Assembly: GCA_040877935.1 (NCBI GenBank)
Contig: JBBDNB010000011.1
Span: 1-36,063 of the forward strand
Direction: 5' to 3'
Origin: Chitinophagales bacterium
GTDB lineage: Bacteria; Bacteroidota; Bacteroidia; Chitinophagales; CAIOSU01
DNA: 36,063 nucleotides
The position numbers and the translations under genes are program-made. A model generated the notes under the pieces. The model saw only the letters and a list, made by a program, of their open reading frames with translations. It ran no database searches and was not told where the DNA came from. Positions 1 to 7,464 of the stretch are shown in pieces (the first letter of the stretch is position 1; the number at the start of each line of letters is the position of its first letter).

Positions 1-1
1 T

Positions 2-44
2 GTTACCATTTCAAAGAACTTTTATATCTTGTACCCTTGGTAAC
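2..44. repeat. Short inverted repeat at window start
   Basis: GTTACCA (2-8) is the exact reverse complement of TGGTAAC (38-44). It could be a terminator-like stem of a gene left of the window, or the edge of the structured element that follows. No T-run follows it, so the terminator reading is weak. Confidence 0.35.
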
Positions 45-52
45 GCAGGACA

Positions 53-192
53 CACAACGGTGGCTAACATCGGCTAAAACTAATGCGGAGTAAGTGGATA
101 AAATTTAAGATAGTGCAAGAAATAAACTACGCAGCGGACAGACAAGAACGGAGCTTCGAAATCCGCACTAGTCTTAGCCGAGAACCGTTGTG
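53..192. repeat. Long attC-like inverted-repeat element (E1a)
   Basis: This is a bipartite imperfect palindrome. CACAACGGT (53-61) pairs with ACCGTTGTG (184-192), and a second 20-nt arm at 70-89 pairs with 162-181 with two mismatches (core TCGGCTAA / TTAGCCGA). The roughly 70-nt middle contains GCGGACAGACAAGAACGGAG and then TCGAAATCCGCACTA. A closely similar middle and right arm recur in the element at 3897-4027. The bipartite outer and inner arms around an asymmetric loop resemble integron attC sites or other folded recombination substrates. That comparison is inference; the pairing is visible directly. The open reading frame crossing it (83-328) is repeat sequence and I do not call it a gene. 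Confidence 0.6.
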
Positions 193-198
193 CTTCAT

Positions 199-239
199 GC
201 AAAAAGCCAACCGCACATTCAAGCACATTTGGTTTTTGC
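199..239. repeat. Compact hairpin element (E1b)
   Basis: GCAAAAAGCCAA (199-210) pairs with TTGGTTTTTGC (229-239), with one bulged G and a loop of about 18 nt. It directly follows the long element E1a and precedes the restriction-modification operon. The pairing of one long and one compact hairpin recurs, in reverse order, at 3801-4027. The remaining bases to 319 carry nothing else I can name. Confidence 0.45.
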
Positions 240-319
240 CGACACGCAAAACCGAACCAAAAAACCAAAAGAGCTTGAATTTTCCCACCGCAAATAATTC
301 TTCATTAGAAAAACATTAT

Positions 320-342
320 TACCTTTGACCTAATTAAGTCAA
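320..342 (+). promoter_or_regulatory. Candidate promoter -7 box and controller operator
   Basis: TACCTTTG (320-327) matches the Bacteroidota -7 consensus TAnnTTTG; I see no good TTTG -33 box at the expected distance. Overlapping it, TTGACCTAATTAAGTCAA (325-342) is an 18-bp dyad with a single mismatched pair. It ends 16 bp before the ATG of the XRE controller. Controller proteins of restriction-modification systems typically bind such dyads at their own promoter, so this is a plausible autoregulatory site. That is inference. Confidence 0.4.
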
Positions 343-358
343 GTCCAAATATGGTAAA

Positions 359-655
359 ATGACACTAGGGCAGAAAATCAAACAATTAAGAGAGTCCAAA
401 GGGATGTTGCAGAGACAACTTGCATCTATTCTTGAGATGGGCGATGGTTTTTTAAGTAAAGTGGAAAGTGACCTAAAGCCATTGAGAAGAGAACACTTAA
501 AGGCCATTAGTGAGACTTTCAATTATTCATATTCAGAACTTGAAGCTTTGTGGATAGCAACAAAAGTTTATGACTTAGTTAAAGATGAGGATGAAGGGCT
601 TAATGCATTGAAAGTGGCAGAGGAGCAGATTAAATATCATAAAAACCAAAAATGA
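359..655 (+). CDS. XRE-family HTH controller of the R-M operon
   Basis: This is a 98-aa protein with an N-terminal helix-turn-helix of the Cro/C1 (XRE) type across about residues 4-60. Typical wording includes LGQKIKQLRESKG, then QLASILEMGDGFLSKVE as the turn and recognition helix. The C-terminal 35 residues are charged and helical. It is the first gene of an operon and its stop overlaps the ATG of the methyltransferase by 4 bp (ATGA). Size, family and position fit a C-protein, which times nuclease expression after methyltransferase expression when a restriction-modification system enters a new host. A dyad overlaps the probable promoter at 325-342. It could also be a generic XRE regulator. 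The HTH call is firm and the controller role is inferred from context. Confidence 0.85.
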   Translation: MTLGQKIKQLRESKGMLQRQLASILEMGDGFLSKVESDLKPLRREHLKAISETFNYSYSELEALWIATKVYDLVKDEDEGLNALKVAEEQIKYHKNQK

Positions 656-1707
656 AGTATCGTCTTTATAAAAAAGAGAAAAAGGAAATTGTTCCTGTGA
701 CAGGTAACGAAGAAAACAAGCTTGCAAAAGCTAGATTATCTGATATTTTTGAGAAAAGACAAGAACTTCGAATTCCAAGTAGGTTTATAGAAGCGTGGGA
801 AAATGTTGCCTTATTTCAAACTAATGGTGACATTGCTAAAGCAAATTCAATTCTATTTCCGAATGAAAAATCGGCTTTTGCACTTAACAACACTCTCAAT
901 GATTTGACCGCAAAAGAATGGCTTCCTGAAACAGTGACTGTTTTTAGCCAAAAGGGATTGGGAGCAGGCAATAAAGATGCACAAATCGAAAAACAACATC
1001 CAGCACCTTTTTCGTTTCAAGATGTGGGCAGATTAATCCAATTTTACTCCAAAGAAAATGATAGAGTTTTAGACCCTTTCTCTGGTGTGGCATCTACAGC
1101 TAAAGCTTGTGCATTTAACAATCGAGTTGGATATGGGATTGAGTTAAACCCGAAGTATCACGAACTAGCAAAAAAGAGAATTGAAATTGAAGTTCCTGAT
1201 GAGCAAAAAGCAAAAAAAATTCAAAGTTTAATCAATGGAAATAGTAAGGAGGAAATCAAAAACTTTAAAAATGACTTCTTCGACTTTATTGTAACTAGTC
1301 CTCCTTATTGGAATATATTAGAAACAGTTGACCATAAAGGAAAAGAAAGAGTAATTAATAATTTAGACCATAAATATGGTGAGGACACGAAGGATTTTTC
1401 TAACATTGAGGACTACACGTTATTTTTGGAGACTCTTTCAACATTTTTCAACGACTGTGCACGCGTACTCAAAAAGGGGAGGTATCTGTGTGTAATTGTT
1501 AGTGATTTCAGGAAAAAAGATAAGTATTATACTTTTCACGCTGATTTAGCTAATGAGCTTGAGAAAAAAGGAAGTTTTGTATTGAAAGGAGTTCGAATTC
1601 TATATCAAAGGCATAAAGGCATTTACCCATATGGTTATCCGTTTTCTTTTGTCCCTAATATGCACCACCAAAACGTTTTAATCTTTCAAAACATAAAAAA
1701 GAAATGA
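652..1707 (+). CDS. DNA methyltransferase (N4-cytosine/N6-adenine type), motif order X-I-IV
   Basis: This 351-aa protein carries HPAPF (about 116-120, motif X side), DPFSGVAST (141-149, SAM-binding motif I), ELNPKY (164-169, motif II) and TSPPYW (215-220, catalytic motif IV). TSPPYW is the form common in N4-cytosine and some N6-adenine methyltransferases. The SAM-binding part precedes the catalytic part, opposite to the beta-class order of its neighbour. The C-terminal part, with YCPYGYP-like wording around YPYGYP, is typical of the TSPPYW family. It overlaps the genes on both sides by 4 bp, so it is translationally coupled. It probably protects one strand of the recognition site. The target base cannot be told from the sequence. 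Confidence 0.9.
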   Translation: MKYRLYKKEKKEIVPVTGNEENKLAKARLSDIFEKRQELRIPSRFIEAWENVALFQTNGDIAKANSILFPNEKSAFALNNTLNDLTAKEWLPETVTVFSQKGLGAGNKDAQIEKQHPAPFSFQDVGRLIQFYSKENDRVLDPFSGVASTAKACAFNNRVGYGIELNPKYHELAKKRIEIEVPDEQKAKKIQSLINGNSKEEIKNFKNDFFDFIVTSPPYWNILETVDHKGKERVINNLDHKYGEDTKDFSNIEDYTLFLETLSTFFNDCARVLKKGRYLCVIVSDFRKKDKYYTFHADLANELEKKGSFVLKGVRILYQRHKGIYPYGYPFSFVPNMHHQNVLIFQNIKKK

Positions 1708-2516
1708 TGAAAGTAAATAAGATATATTTAGGAGATTGCATAAAAAATATGCAGGAATTAGAAAATGAATCTGTCGATTTAATCATAGCTGACCCACCAT
1801 ATAATCTTAACAAGGATTTTGGAAACACATCTGACAAATGGGGTGATGTAAATGAATGGGTTAAATGGTCAAAAATATGGCTTGATGTCGCTATAGAAAA
1901 ATTGAAGCCAACTGGTTCTATTTTTGTTTATGGTATACATCACTATTTATGCTTCCTCCAAGTACATTTGTATGAAAGAAATCTAAAATATAGACGTCAA
2001 ATAATTTGGCACTATGAAAATAGTTTTTCTGGATATAAAAATGCTCCTTCAGCAAATTATGAGCCAATATTATGGTTTTCTAAATCTGACACTTATACAT
2101 ATCACCAAATAAGAGAGCCTTATAAAAGTACCGAACGCTTGAAAAACAAAATAACTAAGAATGGCAAGGTTTGGACACCCCATCCAGACGGGAAACATGC
2201 AGGTGACGTTTGGAACATTCCTGTTTTAGCAGGTAAACGATTTGCTGAAGAAAAAGTAGATCATCCAACTCAAAAGCCAATTGCTATTTGTGATAGAATT
2301 GTTAAGCATTTTTCGAATGAGGGAGATTTAGTGTTAGTTCCTTTCGCTGGCTCTGGAAGTGAATGTGTAAGTGCACTCAGAAATGGGCGAAATTTCATAG
2401 CTTTTGAAAAAAATAAAAATTACATTGAACTGGCAAACAAAAGAATCAACAGTGTTTGTATGCAGGCTGAATTTCAAAATGATATAATTGCTAATGGTAT
2501 CTTTGCTGAAATGTAA
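1704..2516 (+). CDS. Beta-class DNA methyltransferase, probably N6-adenine
   Basis: This 270-aa protein begins with the catalytic motif IV DPPYNL (30-35), then a variable target-recognition stretch, HPTQKP (187-192, motif X side) and VPFAGSGSE (212-220, motif I). This is the beta-class order. DPPYNL and HPTQKP are usual for N6-adenine enzymes. The first Asp of the standard DPFxGSG motif is Val here, a conservative oddity outside the glycine loop. Two in-frame ATGs (1704 and 1707) are possible starts. The first overlaps the upstream stop by 4 bp. With the preceding gene it forms a two-methyltransferase set, which in type II systems usually means an asymmetric recognition sequence with one enzyme per strand. 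Confidence 0.9.
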   Translation: MMKVNKIYLGDCIKNMQELENESVDLIIADPPYNLNKDFGNTSDKWGDVNEWVKWSKIWLDVAIEKLKPTGSIFVYGIHHYLCFLQVHLYERNLKYRRQIIWHYENSFSGYKNAPSANYEPILWFSKSDTYTYHQIREPYKSTERLKNKITKNGKVWTPHPDGKHAGDVWNIPVLAGKRFAEEKVDHPTQKPIAICDRIVKHFSNEGDLVLVPFAGSGSECVSALRNGRNFIAFEKNKNYIELANKRINSVCMQAEFQNDIIANGIFAEM

Positions 2517-2526
2517 AAGTTATTGA

Positions 2527-3783
2527 ATGAAGAACATTCCACACCAATTCAATAGTATTAACAAATACTTCGCTGCTTTAGAAACTGTAAAACAGCTAAT
2601 AGAGGAGGAAACGCCACTACGAGATGAAAACTTAGGAGAGCAATTATTAAGGAATGGGGTCGTTAACCCAGGAAGAGCAGGTCAGACTATAGATGAATAT
2701 TTAGAAGAACAAAGTCACAAGACGCCATCCAACAGAGGTTATCATACGGCAGCCAGAGAGACAATCAAATTTTTTAAGCTAATCGGCTTTCTAATTGTTT
2801 ACGATAACAAATCAGGTGAACTTACCCCACGCGCCATACAACTTTTATCAGGTAACAATCCTAACGCTCGCAAATTATTATGGCGAGATTCATTTATGCA
2901 GCTTGGAGTTGAAGGAGTTGATGGTGAAATTAGCCATCCTTACAGACTTCTTTTGAAACTTACCCAGGATAGACCAGGTATTGAGACAAGCAAACTTATG
3001 TTAGCTCTAGAAGCAGAAAATAATTCTCAAGAAGAATATGAAAGAGTACTTGCTTTATCGGAATTAGGATTTGACACTATATTAGAGGAAATAAACATAA
3101 GCGAACACCAAGCAAGAAATGCAGTAAAGATACTTCCGTCATTTGCTGTACAAGTTGGAGATATCAGAAAACAGGGTAATTACACATATCCTATTGGACA
3201 TATTTCAATTACCGAGGATGAAATTTCAACTGAAATACCTAATGAATTAACAACAGATGAAGGGATTCCTTATTCTCAATATCGACAGGTTACTTCTGAA
3301 AATATTGCTAGAGATCCTATTTTTAATGAAATTTCTTCAGTAAGTATAGACCTCACAGAATCAATTCGAATTAGACAAAATAGATTATCTCACCACCAAG
3401 AAATCGTTAGACAATTAGGTTTATTTTGTGAGCAAAATGGATTTGAACTTTTTGAGGGGAAATTTGACTGTTTATCTACCTTAGATGATTCCGCAATAGT
3501 TTTTGAAGTTAAAACAATTCTTGCTTCAATGTCTGACCAAGAAAAGCAAACAGTTAAGGGTGTTGGCCAACTAAAATATTATAAATTTTCTATCGTACAA
3601 AGACAGATGGGCTTTGAAAACATTCGAGAAATTTTAGTATACTCTCAAAAGCCAAATGAAAGTTTAATTCAATTTTGTGTATCTGAAAATATATCTATTG
3701 TATGGCTTGAGGAAGGGACATTTAAAGTATACAACCATGAAAATAACTTGGAAGTAGATTTTGAACCTTTAAACTTCATCTAA
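2527..3783 (+). CDS. Putative type II restriction endonuclease, PD-(D/E)XK-like
   Basis: This 418-aa protein starts 10 bp after the second methyltransferase. I do not recognise a named family from its first 290 residues, which are mixed charged and helical (HTH-like segments near 35-100 could be DNA binding). The C-terminal part shows a nuclease signature: D314 in FDCLSTLDDS, then E327 and K329 in IVFEVKTI (D-x12-ExK), and GVGQLKYY (345-352), whose Gln sits where PD-(D/E)XK enzymes often carry a QxxxY motif. Position after a controller and two methyltransferases supports a restriction enzyme. Nuclease function is inferred from the motif plus context; specificity is unknown. Confidence 0.75.
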   Translation: MKNIPHQFNSINKYFAALETVKQLIEEETPLRDENLGEQLLRNGVVNPGRAGQTIDEYLEEQSHKTPSNRGYHTAARETIKFFKLIGFLIVYDNKSGELTPRAIQLLSGNNPNARKLLWRDSFMQLGVEGVDGEISHPYRLLLKLTQDRPGIETSKLMLALEAENNSQEEYERVLALSELGFDTILEEINISEHQARNAVKILPSFAVQVGDIRKQGNYTYPIGHISITEDEISTEIPNELTTDEGIPYSQYRQVTSENIARDPIFNEISSVSIDLTESIRIRQNRLSHHQEIVRQLGLFCEQNGFELFEGKFDCLSTLDDSAIVFEVKTILASMSDQEKQTVKGVGQLKYYKFSIVQRQMGFENIREILVYSQKPNESLIQFCVSENISIVWLEEGTFKVYNHENNLEVDFEPLNFI

Positions 3784-3800
3784 ACCATATGCTTAATAGC

Positions 3801-3863
3801 CACACACATTGCCAAGCCGCTCAGCGCCAATGCGCCAGCCAAAGCTTGTCAAAGAGTGTGTCT
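3801..3863. repeat. Compact hairpin element (E2a)
   Basis: This is an imperfect inverted repeat. ACACACATTGCCAAGC (left arm, 3802-3817) pairs with the right arm GCTTGTCAAAGAGTGTGT (3844-3861). The loop is GC-rich (CGCTCAGCGCCAATGCGCC) in an otherwise AT-rich region. It begins about 20 bp after the stop of the nuclease gene. The open reading frame through it (3789-4040) is repeat sequence with no protein-like features. Confidence 0.5.
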
Positions 3864-3896
3864 AAGCTAGCTCACAAACGAAAAAAAAGCACGAAA

Positions 3897-4027
3897 GCAC
3901 AACATTATATAAGCGTAATGCGGGCTGAACGATCAAAAATGAGCTATTATACTCTTAATACACTTTGCGGTAGGCAGACAGTGAATTGCTCCGAAACTCG
4001 CACTAAGCTTATACTTGACCGTTGGGC
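3897..4027. repeat. Long attC-like inverted-repeat element (E2b)
   Basis: GCACAAC (3897-3903) and TATAAGCGTAATGCGGG (3908-3924) pair imperfectly with CTCGCACTAAGCTTATA (3997-4013) and GACCGTTGGGC (4017-4027). The inner-loop and right-arm text (TGCGGTAGGCAGACAGTGAA, then GCTCCGAAACTCGCACTA) closely matches E1a at 132-170, so E1a and E2b are members of one family with about the same length and the same orientation. The two elements flank the complete restriction-modification operon. From 4028 to 4156 I see only AT-rich sequence with a weak GTGTAA / TTACAC inverted repeat (about 4093-4117). Confidence 0.6.
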
Positions 4028-4156
4028 AGAATTAAACTGATGTAATAAAATTAAGTACACGAAAGTAAAAACTACACTTAATACATAAACGAGTGTAATT
4101 TTTGACTATATTTACACCCGTAAAGCAAAAGAGCGTAACACTTACCTTCGTTTGGA

Positions 4157-5242
4157 ATGAGAGACTTTAAAAGAAATGAGCCTTATAATAGTTTACCAAT
4201 TCTACCTCCAAATACAAATTTGGAAACAACAGAAATATTACGAAAAGCAATTAGTGCAAGTAGAGCATTAGCCCAATTAAATGGAGCAATCACGAACCTG
4301 CCAAAGCCTAAATTATTTTTAGACACAATACATTTACAAGAAGCTAAAGCAAGTTCTGAAATTGAAAATATTATTACAACCAATGATGAATTATACAAGT
4401 CGGTAATTGCTAATAAAAAGTTTGAAAACCCAAATGCTAAAGAAGTTATAAGTTACAAAGAAGCCCTTTGGTATGGACTAGAGCAACTAGAATCAAGACC
4501 ATTTATAACTACAAACCTCTGCATTGAGATAATGCAACGCATAAAGCAAAACACGTCTACTATTAGAACAGCGCCAGGCACTACTCTTTCAAACACAAAA
4601 GGAGAAATTATTTACACTCCCCCATCTGGGGAATCTGTTATTCGAGAAAAATTAGGAAATCTTGAAAAGTTTATCAATGAGGATAATTCACTAGATCCTC
4701 TGATAAAATTAGCCCTACTACATTACCAATTTGAAGCAATACATCCTTTTTCTGATGGGAATGGCAGAACAGGACGAATACTACTCTTACTTTATCTTAA
4801 ACTAGAAAACTTACTTGATATTCCTGCAATATATTTGAGTGAATACATTATTAAAAACAAAGCGGAATACTATAAAAGATTAAAACAAGTAACTGAAAAA
4901 GAAAACTGGGAAAGTTGGATAATGTACATATTGGATATGATTGAATGGACTTCTAAAAAAGGTATAACGAGATTAGAGGATATTTTGTATTCCATGAAAA
5001 CTACTTCGGAAGACATTAAAAAGGAATTGCCGAAAGCATACTCTAAAGATTTAATAGACATACTTTATAAACTTCCCTATACAAAAAGACAGCATTTAAT
5101 TGATGCAGGATTGGGGACAGCAAAAACCGTAGGTAATTATTTAATCGAACTTGAAGAAAAAGGTTTTCTTAAATCTGTTAAACTAGGAAAAGAGAAACTT
5201 TACCTTAACCACCGACTAATGAAAATATTAGAAAAAGAATAA
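4157..5242 (+). CDS. Fic family protein (probable AMP-transferase, self-inhibited class)
   Basis: This 361-aa protein contains the complete Fic catalytic loop HPFSDGNGRTGR (196-207), with the catalytic His and the nucleotide-binding GNGR. An N-terminal segment, SSEIEN (66-71), fits the inhibitory motif [S/T]xxxE[G/N] found in cis in class II Fic proteins, so activity is probably restrained within the same chain. The C-terminal 90 residues look like a winged helix. Such proteins transfer AMP, or other phosphate-containing groups, to hydroxyl side chains of target proteins; the target here is unknown. It stands alone between two inverted-repeat elements, with no separate antitoxin gene next to it. 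Its stop codon lies inside the left arm of the next element. Confidence 0.9.
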   Translation: MRDFKRNEPYNSLPILPPNTNLETTEILRKAISASRALAQLNGAITNLPKPKLFLDTIHLQEAKASSEIENIITTNDELYKSVIANKKFENPNAKEVISYKEALWYGLEQLESRPFITTNLCIEIMQRIKQNTSTIRTAPGTTLSNTKGEIIYTPPSGESVIREKLGNLEKFINEDNSLDPLIKLALLHYQFEAIHPFSDGNGRTGRILLLLYLKLENLLDIPAIYLSEYIIKNKAEYYKRLKQVTEKENWESWIMYILDMIEWTSKKGITRLEDILYSMKTTSEDIKKELPKAYSKDLIDILYKLPYTKRQHLIDAGLGTAKTVGNYLIELEEKGFLKSVKLGKEKLYLNHRLMKILEKE

Positions 5243-5311
5243 CGTGTGGTAATAATGTGTATAGTGCATAGCACCCTGCGGGACGATAGGACACCATACA
5301 CGGGTCGTTAT
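5239..5311. repeat. Attached inverted-repeat element (E3) at the Fic stop codon
   Basis: ATAACG (5239-5244) pairs with CGTTAT (5306-5311), and GTGTATAGTG (5257-5266) pairs with CACCATACAC (5292-5301) with one mismatch. The loop contains GCACCCTGCGGGACGATAGG. The bipartite outer-arm/inner-arm plan is the same as in E1a and E2b, but the sequence differs and the element is shorter (73 bp). The Fic TAA (5240-5242) is part of the outer arm and the next coding start follows the element by 12 bp, so gene and element fit together as a cassette would. Confidence 0.5.
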
Positions 5312-5323
5312 CGAGCAAAAAAA

Positions 5324-5938
5324 ATGAAAGACTACGTAGAATACAATGATAAACTATTTTCGAGATGGGCTCCAATCTATGATGGATTTGAAATCATCCT
5401 ATCCGGTGTAAGAAAGAAAATGAACCAAGAAATAAACTCAACTAACAAATCTGTTTTAGATATAGCAACCGGAACTGGAAGTTTAGCAATCGCTTTAAGC
5501 TCAAAAGCAAAAGAAGTTGTTGGAATCGATTTATCATCAAAGATGCTTGATATTGCAAGAAAGAAAAGAACAAACGACAATCTATCTTTCTTACAAATGG
5601 ATGCAAGTGAAATGAAGTTTCAGGATCATAAATTCGATATAGTTACAATAAGTTTAGGATTACACGACATGCCACAGGAGATAAGAACAGCTGTATTGAA
5701 AGAAGTAAAAAGAGTATTGAAAAAAGATGGGAAACTCTATATTTTGGAATATGATTTACCCCAAAACAAGTTTATAGGATGGTGTTCTTCGTATTTGATA
5801 AATACTTTCGAAAGCAAATATTATCTCAATTTCATTAAATCTGAACTATCCGATTATCTCAATACATTTGGCTTTAAGATTGAAGGAAAAACCAATTACT
5901 TATCAGGACACTTGCAATTACTAACAATAACGAATTAA
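5324..5938 (+). CDS. Class I SAM-dependent methyltransferase (small molecule type)
   Basis: This is a 204-aa protein if it starts at ATG 5324; the longer frame from 5246 reads through the inverted-repeat element and is not protein-like. It shows a Rossmann methyltransferase fold: VLDIATGTG (motif I, about 44-52), VVGIDLSSKML (motif II), then LQMDASEMKF (motif III) and ISLGLHDMP before a strand and helix ending in LKEVKRVLKKDGKLYILEYD. This matches the UbiE/Methyltransf_11 type. The substrate is unknown and the neighbours (Fic, restriction-modification) give no metabolic clue. It is the last gene of the cassette-like region. Confidence 0.8.
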   Translation: MKDYVEYNDKLFSRWAPIYDGFEIILSGVRKKMNQEINSTNKSVLDIATGTGSLAIALSSKAKEVVGIDLSSKMLDIARKKRTNDNLSFLQMDASEMKFQDHKFDIVTISLGLHDMPQEIRTAVLKEVKRVLKKDGKLYILEYDLPQNKFIGWCSSYLINTFESKYYLNFIKSELSDYLNTFGFKIEGKTNYLSGHLQLLTITN

Positions 5939-5960
5939 TATTCGGCAGGCAACAAAACCT

Positions 5961-5982
5961 AAACTGCATTGAAGTGCAGTTT
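5961..5982 (+). terminator. Possible terminator hairpin
   Basis: AAACTGCA (5961-5968) and TGCAGTTT (5975-5982) form a perfect 8-bp stem with a 6-nt loop, 22 bp after the methyltransferase stop, followed by one T and then GAC. The U-tract is too short for a classic intrinsic terminator, so this is only a candidate. Confidence 0.35.
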
Positions 5983-6040
5983 TGACAGAACCGTAATACT
6001 CCCTGAAGCCTTCCTAAAATTATTCGCTTGAAATCAATTT

Positions 6041-6070
6041 TTTGGTGTGTGCGATAATTTATTACATTTG
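6041..6070 (+). promoter_or_regulatory. Bacteroidota-type promoter
   Basis: TTTG (6041-6044), 18 bp, then TACATTTG (6063-6070). This is a full match to both boxes of the Bacteroidota primary sigma consensus (TTTG / TAnnTTTG; usual spacing about 19-21). It lies 33 bp upstream of ATG 6104 and would drive the exported-protein gene there. Confidence 0.6.
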
Positions 6071-6103
6071 ATTAAAATTTCTTACACCTACTAAAACAAT
6101 TTC

Positions 6104-7359
6104 ATGAAAAATCCTATTTCACTTTTATTATTAATGACTTTAGTATTCTTTAATGCAATCATAGCTCAAGAGGTTATTAAAACTGATAAAGCAATCTATA
6201 CCATTGAGGGCGAATATTATTTTGAGATTACCAAATCTGACATTAATGGTAAAAGGGTATTCTTTAAAGCCGAAACAAATATCCCCGATAAAAGCAAAAA
6301 AGAAATGTTTTATCCAGGCGCTAATCACGCTGCATTTGACTTGATTGGCGACAACATTGTAATTGTGTACGATGTTTGGCAAAAGAAAGCGGGAACAAAG
6401 GATTGTTTAGTGAAATTATTAAATACCAAGACAGGGAAATTTACAGAACCACAACTGTTGTATTCTACAGAGATTAATTCTGTTTATAGTTCAAATGAAA
6501 TTATTTACAAACCAATTTATTCTCCTGACAAATCAAGCTTGCAGTGTTGAAAGACAATATTTCCCCAAGCTATCCTATAGAACCTGAAATCAAGATATAC
6601 GACACAAAAGCATTAAAGGCTATTTCTACTAAAAAACTAAGTGGCAAATACGAAAATCAAAAACGAATTTTTGACCAAAATCAATTCAAAATTGATAATG
6701 AAGGAAATATTTCAGTAGTGTTTCATTTATTAAATGAAGAAACCAAAATAACAACAAAAAGCTATTCGGCTGACATTCCATTCAATGCAGCTGGTTTAAA
6801 AAACATTAAAGCACTTGAGGCAAATTCTTCTCAAGACGAAGTTGTTGACCAAATGTCGCACGGGCGTTTTTACAAAACACTTCAAGACTATATTGATGAT
6901 AATCCCATACCAGGTGTTAGAATTAAAAATGGCAGTTTTAGCGCATCATTATTTACCAGTGCAGATTTCAAATTAATTGATGATGCGGGCAATCTAAAAA
7001 AAGAGGATTCCAAAAAGTTGCCTTCAGAATTATTTACATACAAAAGAAACAATTACGAATCGCCCCATCTCGTAAGAATCATTGATAATAAGCCATATAT
7101 TGTTTTGGCTGCTGGTAAATTAAATTATTATGCATTATATAAAAATCAAGAAAAACTCTATTATTCTGAAGGCTGGGATGGTGAACTACAAAAATTTAAA
7201 GGAAAACATTTAGAAAAATACTTAGAGAAACACAATTTACTGGATGCTTATAAAAAGGATAAACCCAGAAGAGAGTTTAGTGATGATGTAAATGGATACT
7301 TCAATAAAACAATCAACTGGCAAGTCAAATATTTTAATTTACTTAACAAAAAAATGTAA
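6104..7359 (+). pseudogene. Exported protein of unknown function, split by a single-base frameshift
   Basis: Two frames, 6104-6550 and 6544-7359, read as one protein of about 418 aa. The first opens with a signal peptide (MKNPISLLLLM...NAIIAQ) and ends in IYSPDKSSLQC. The second, continued upstream, reads KLAVLKDNISPSYPIEPEIK. Adding one A in the AATCAAGC run near 6533-6537 gives SPDKSKLAVLKDN, a natural beta-propeller-like phrase, so one base appears lost. A good promoter precedes it. I do not recognise the family; the product would be periplasmic or outer-membrane associated. Either the gene is inactivated or the base is a sequencing error. The remaining frame is otherwise intact, which favours a recent event or an error. 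Confidence 0.8.
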
Positions 7360-7464
7360 TAAAAGAAGTCCCTTTAACAGCAGTCCAGGATTCACAATCC
7401 ATCTGTTTTCTTTTGATCTTATTCAGAATATACCGGGCAATTAACACCATCCATAAGACATTAT

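Noticed and set aside
83-328. 81-aa open frame at the left end
   Set aside because: It runs through the inverted-repeat elements E1a and E1b, and its codons follow the repeat rather than a protein pattern.
3789-4040. 83-aa open frame between the nuclease and Fic genes
   Set aside because: It coincides with the structured elements E2a and E2b, has no recognisable domain, and its Ser/Lys/Cys-rich text follows from the repeats.
5246-5323. N-terminal 26-codon extension of the SAM methyltransferase
   Set aside because: The extension is the translation of element E3; the methyltransferase fold starts normally from ATG 5324.
1-6100. Prophage or conjugative element
   Set aside because: No integrase, transposase, relaxase, structural or replication genes are visible; only the cassette-like arrangement is supported.
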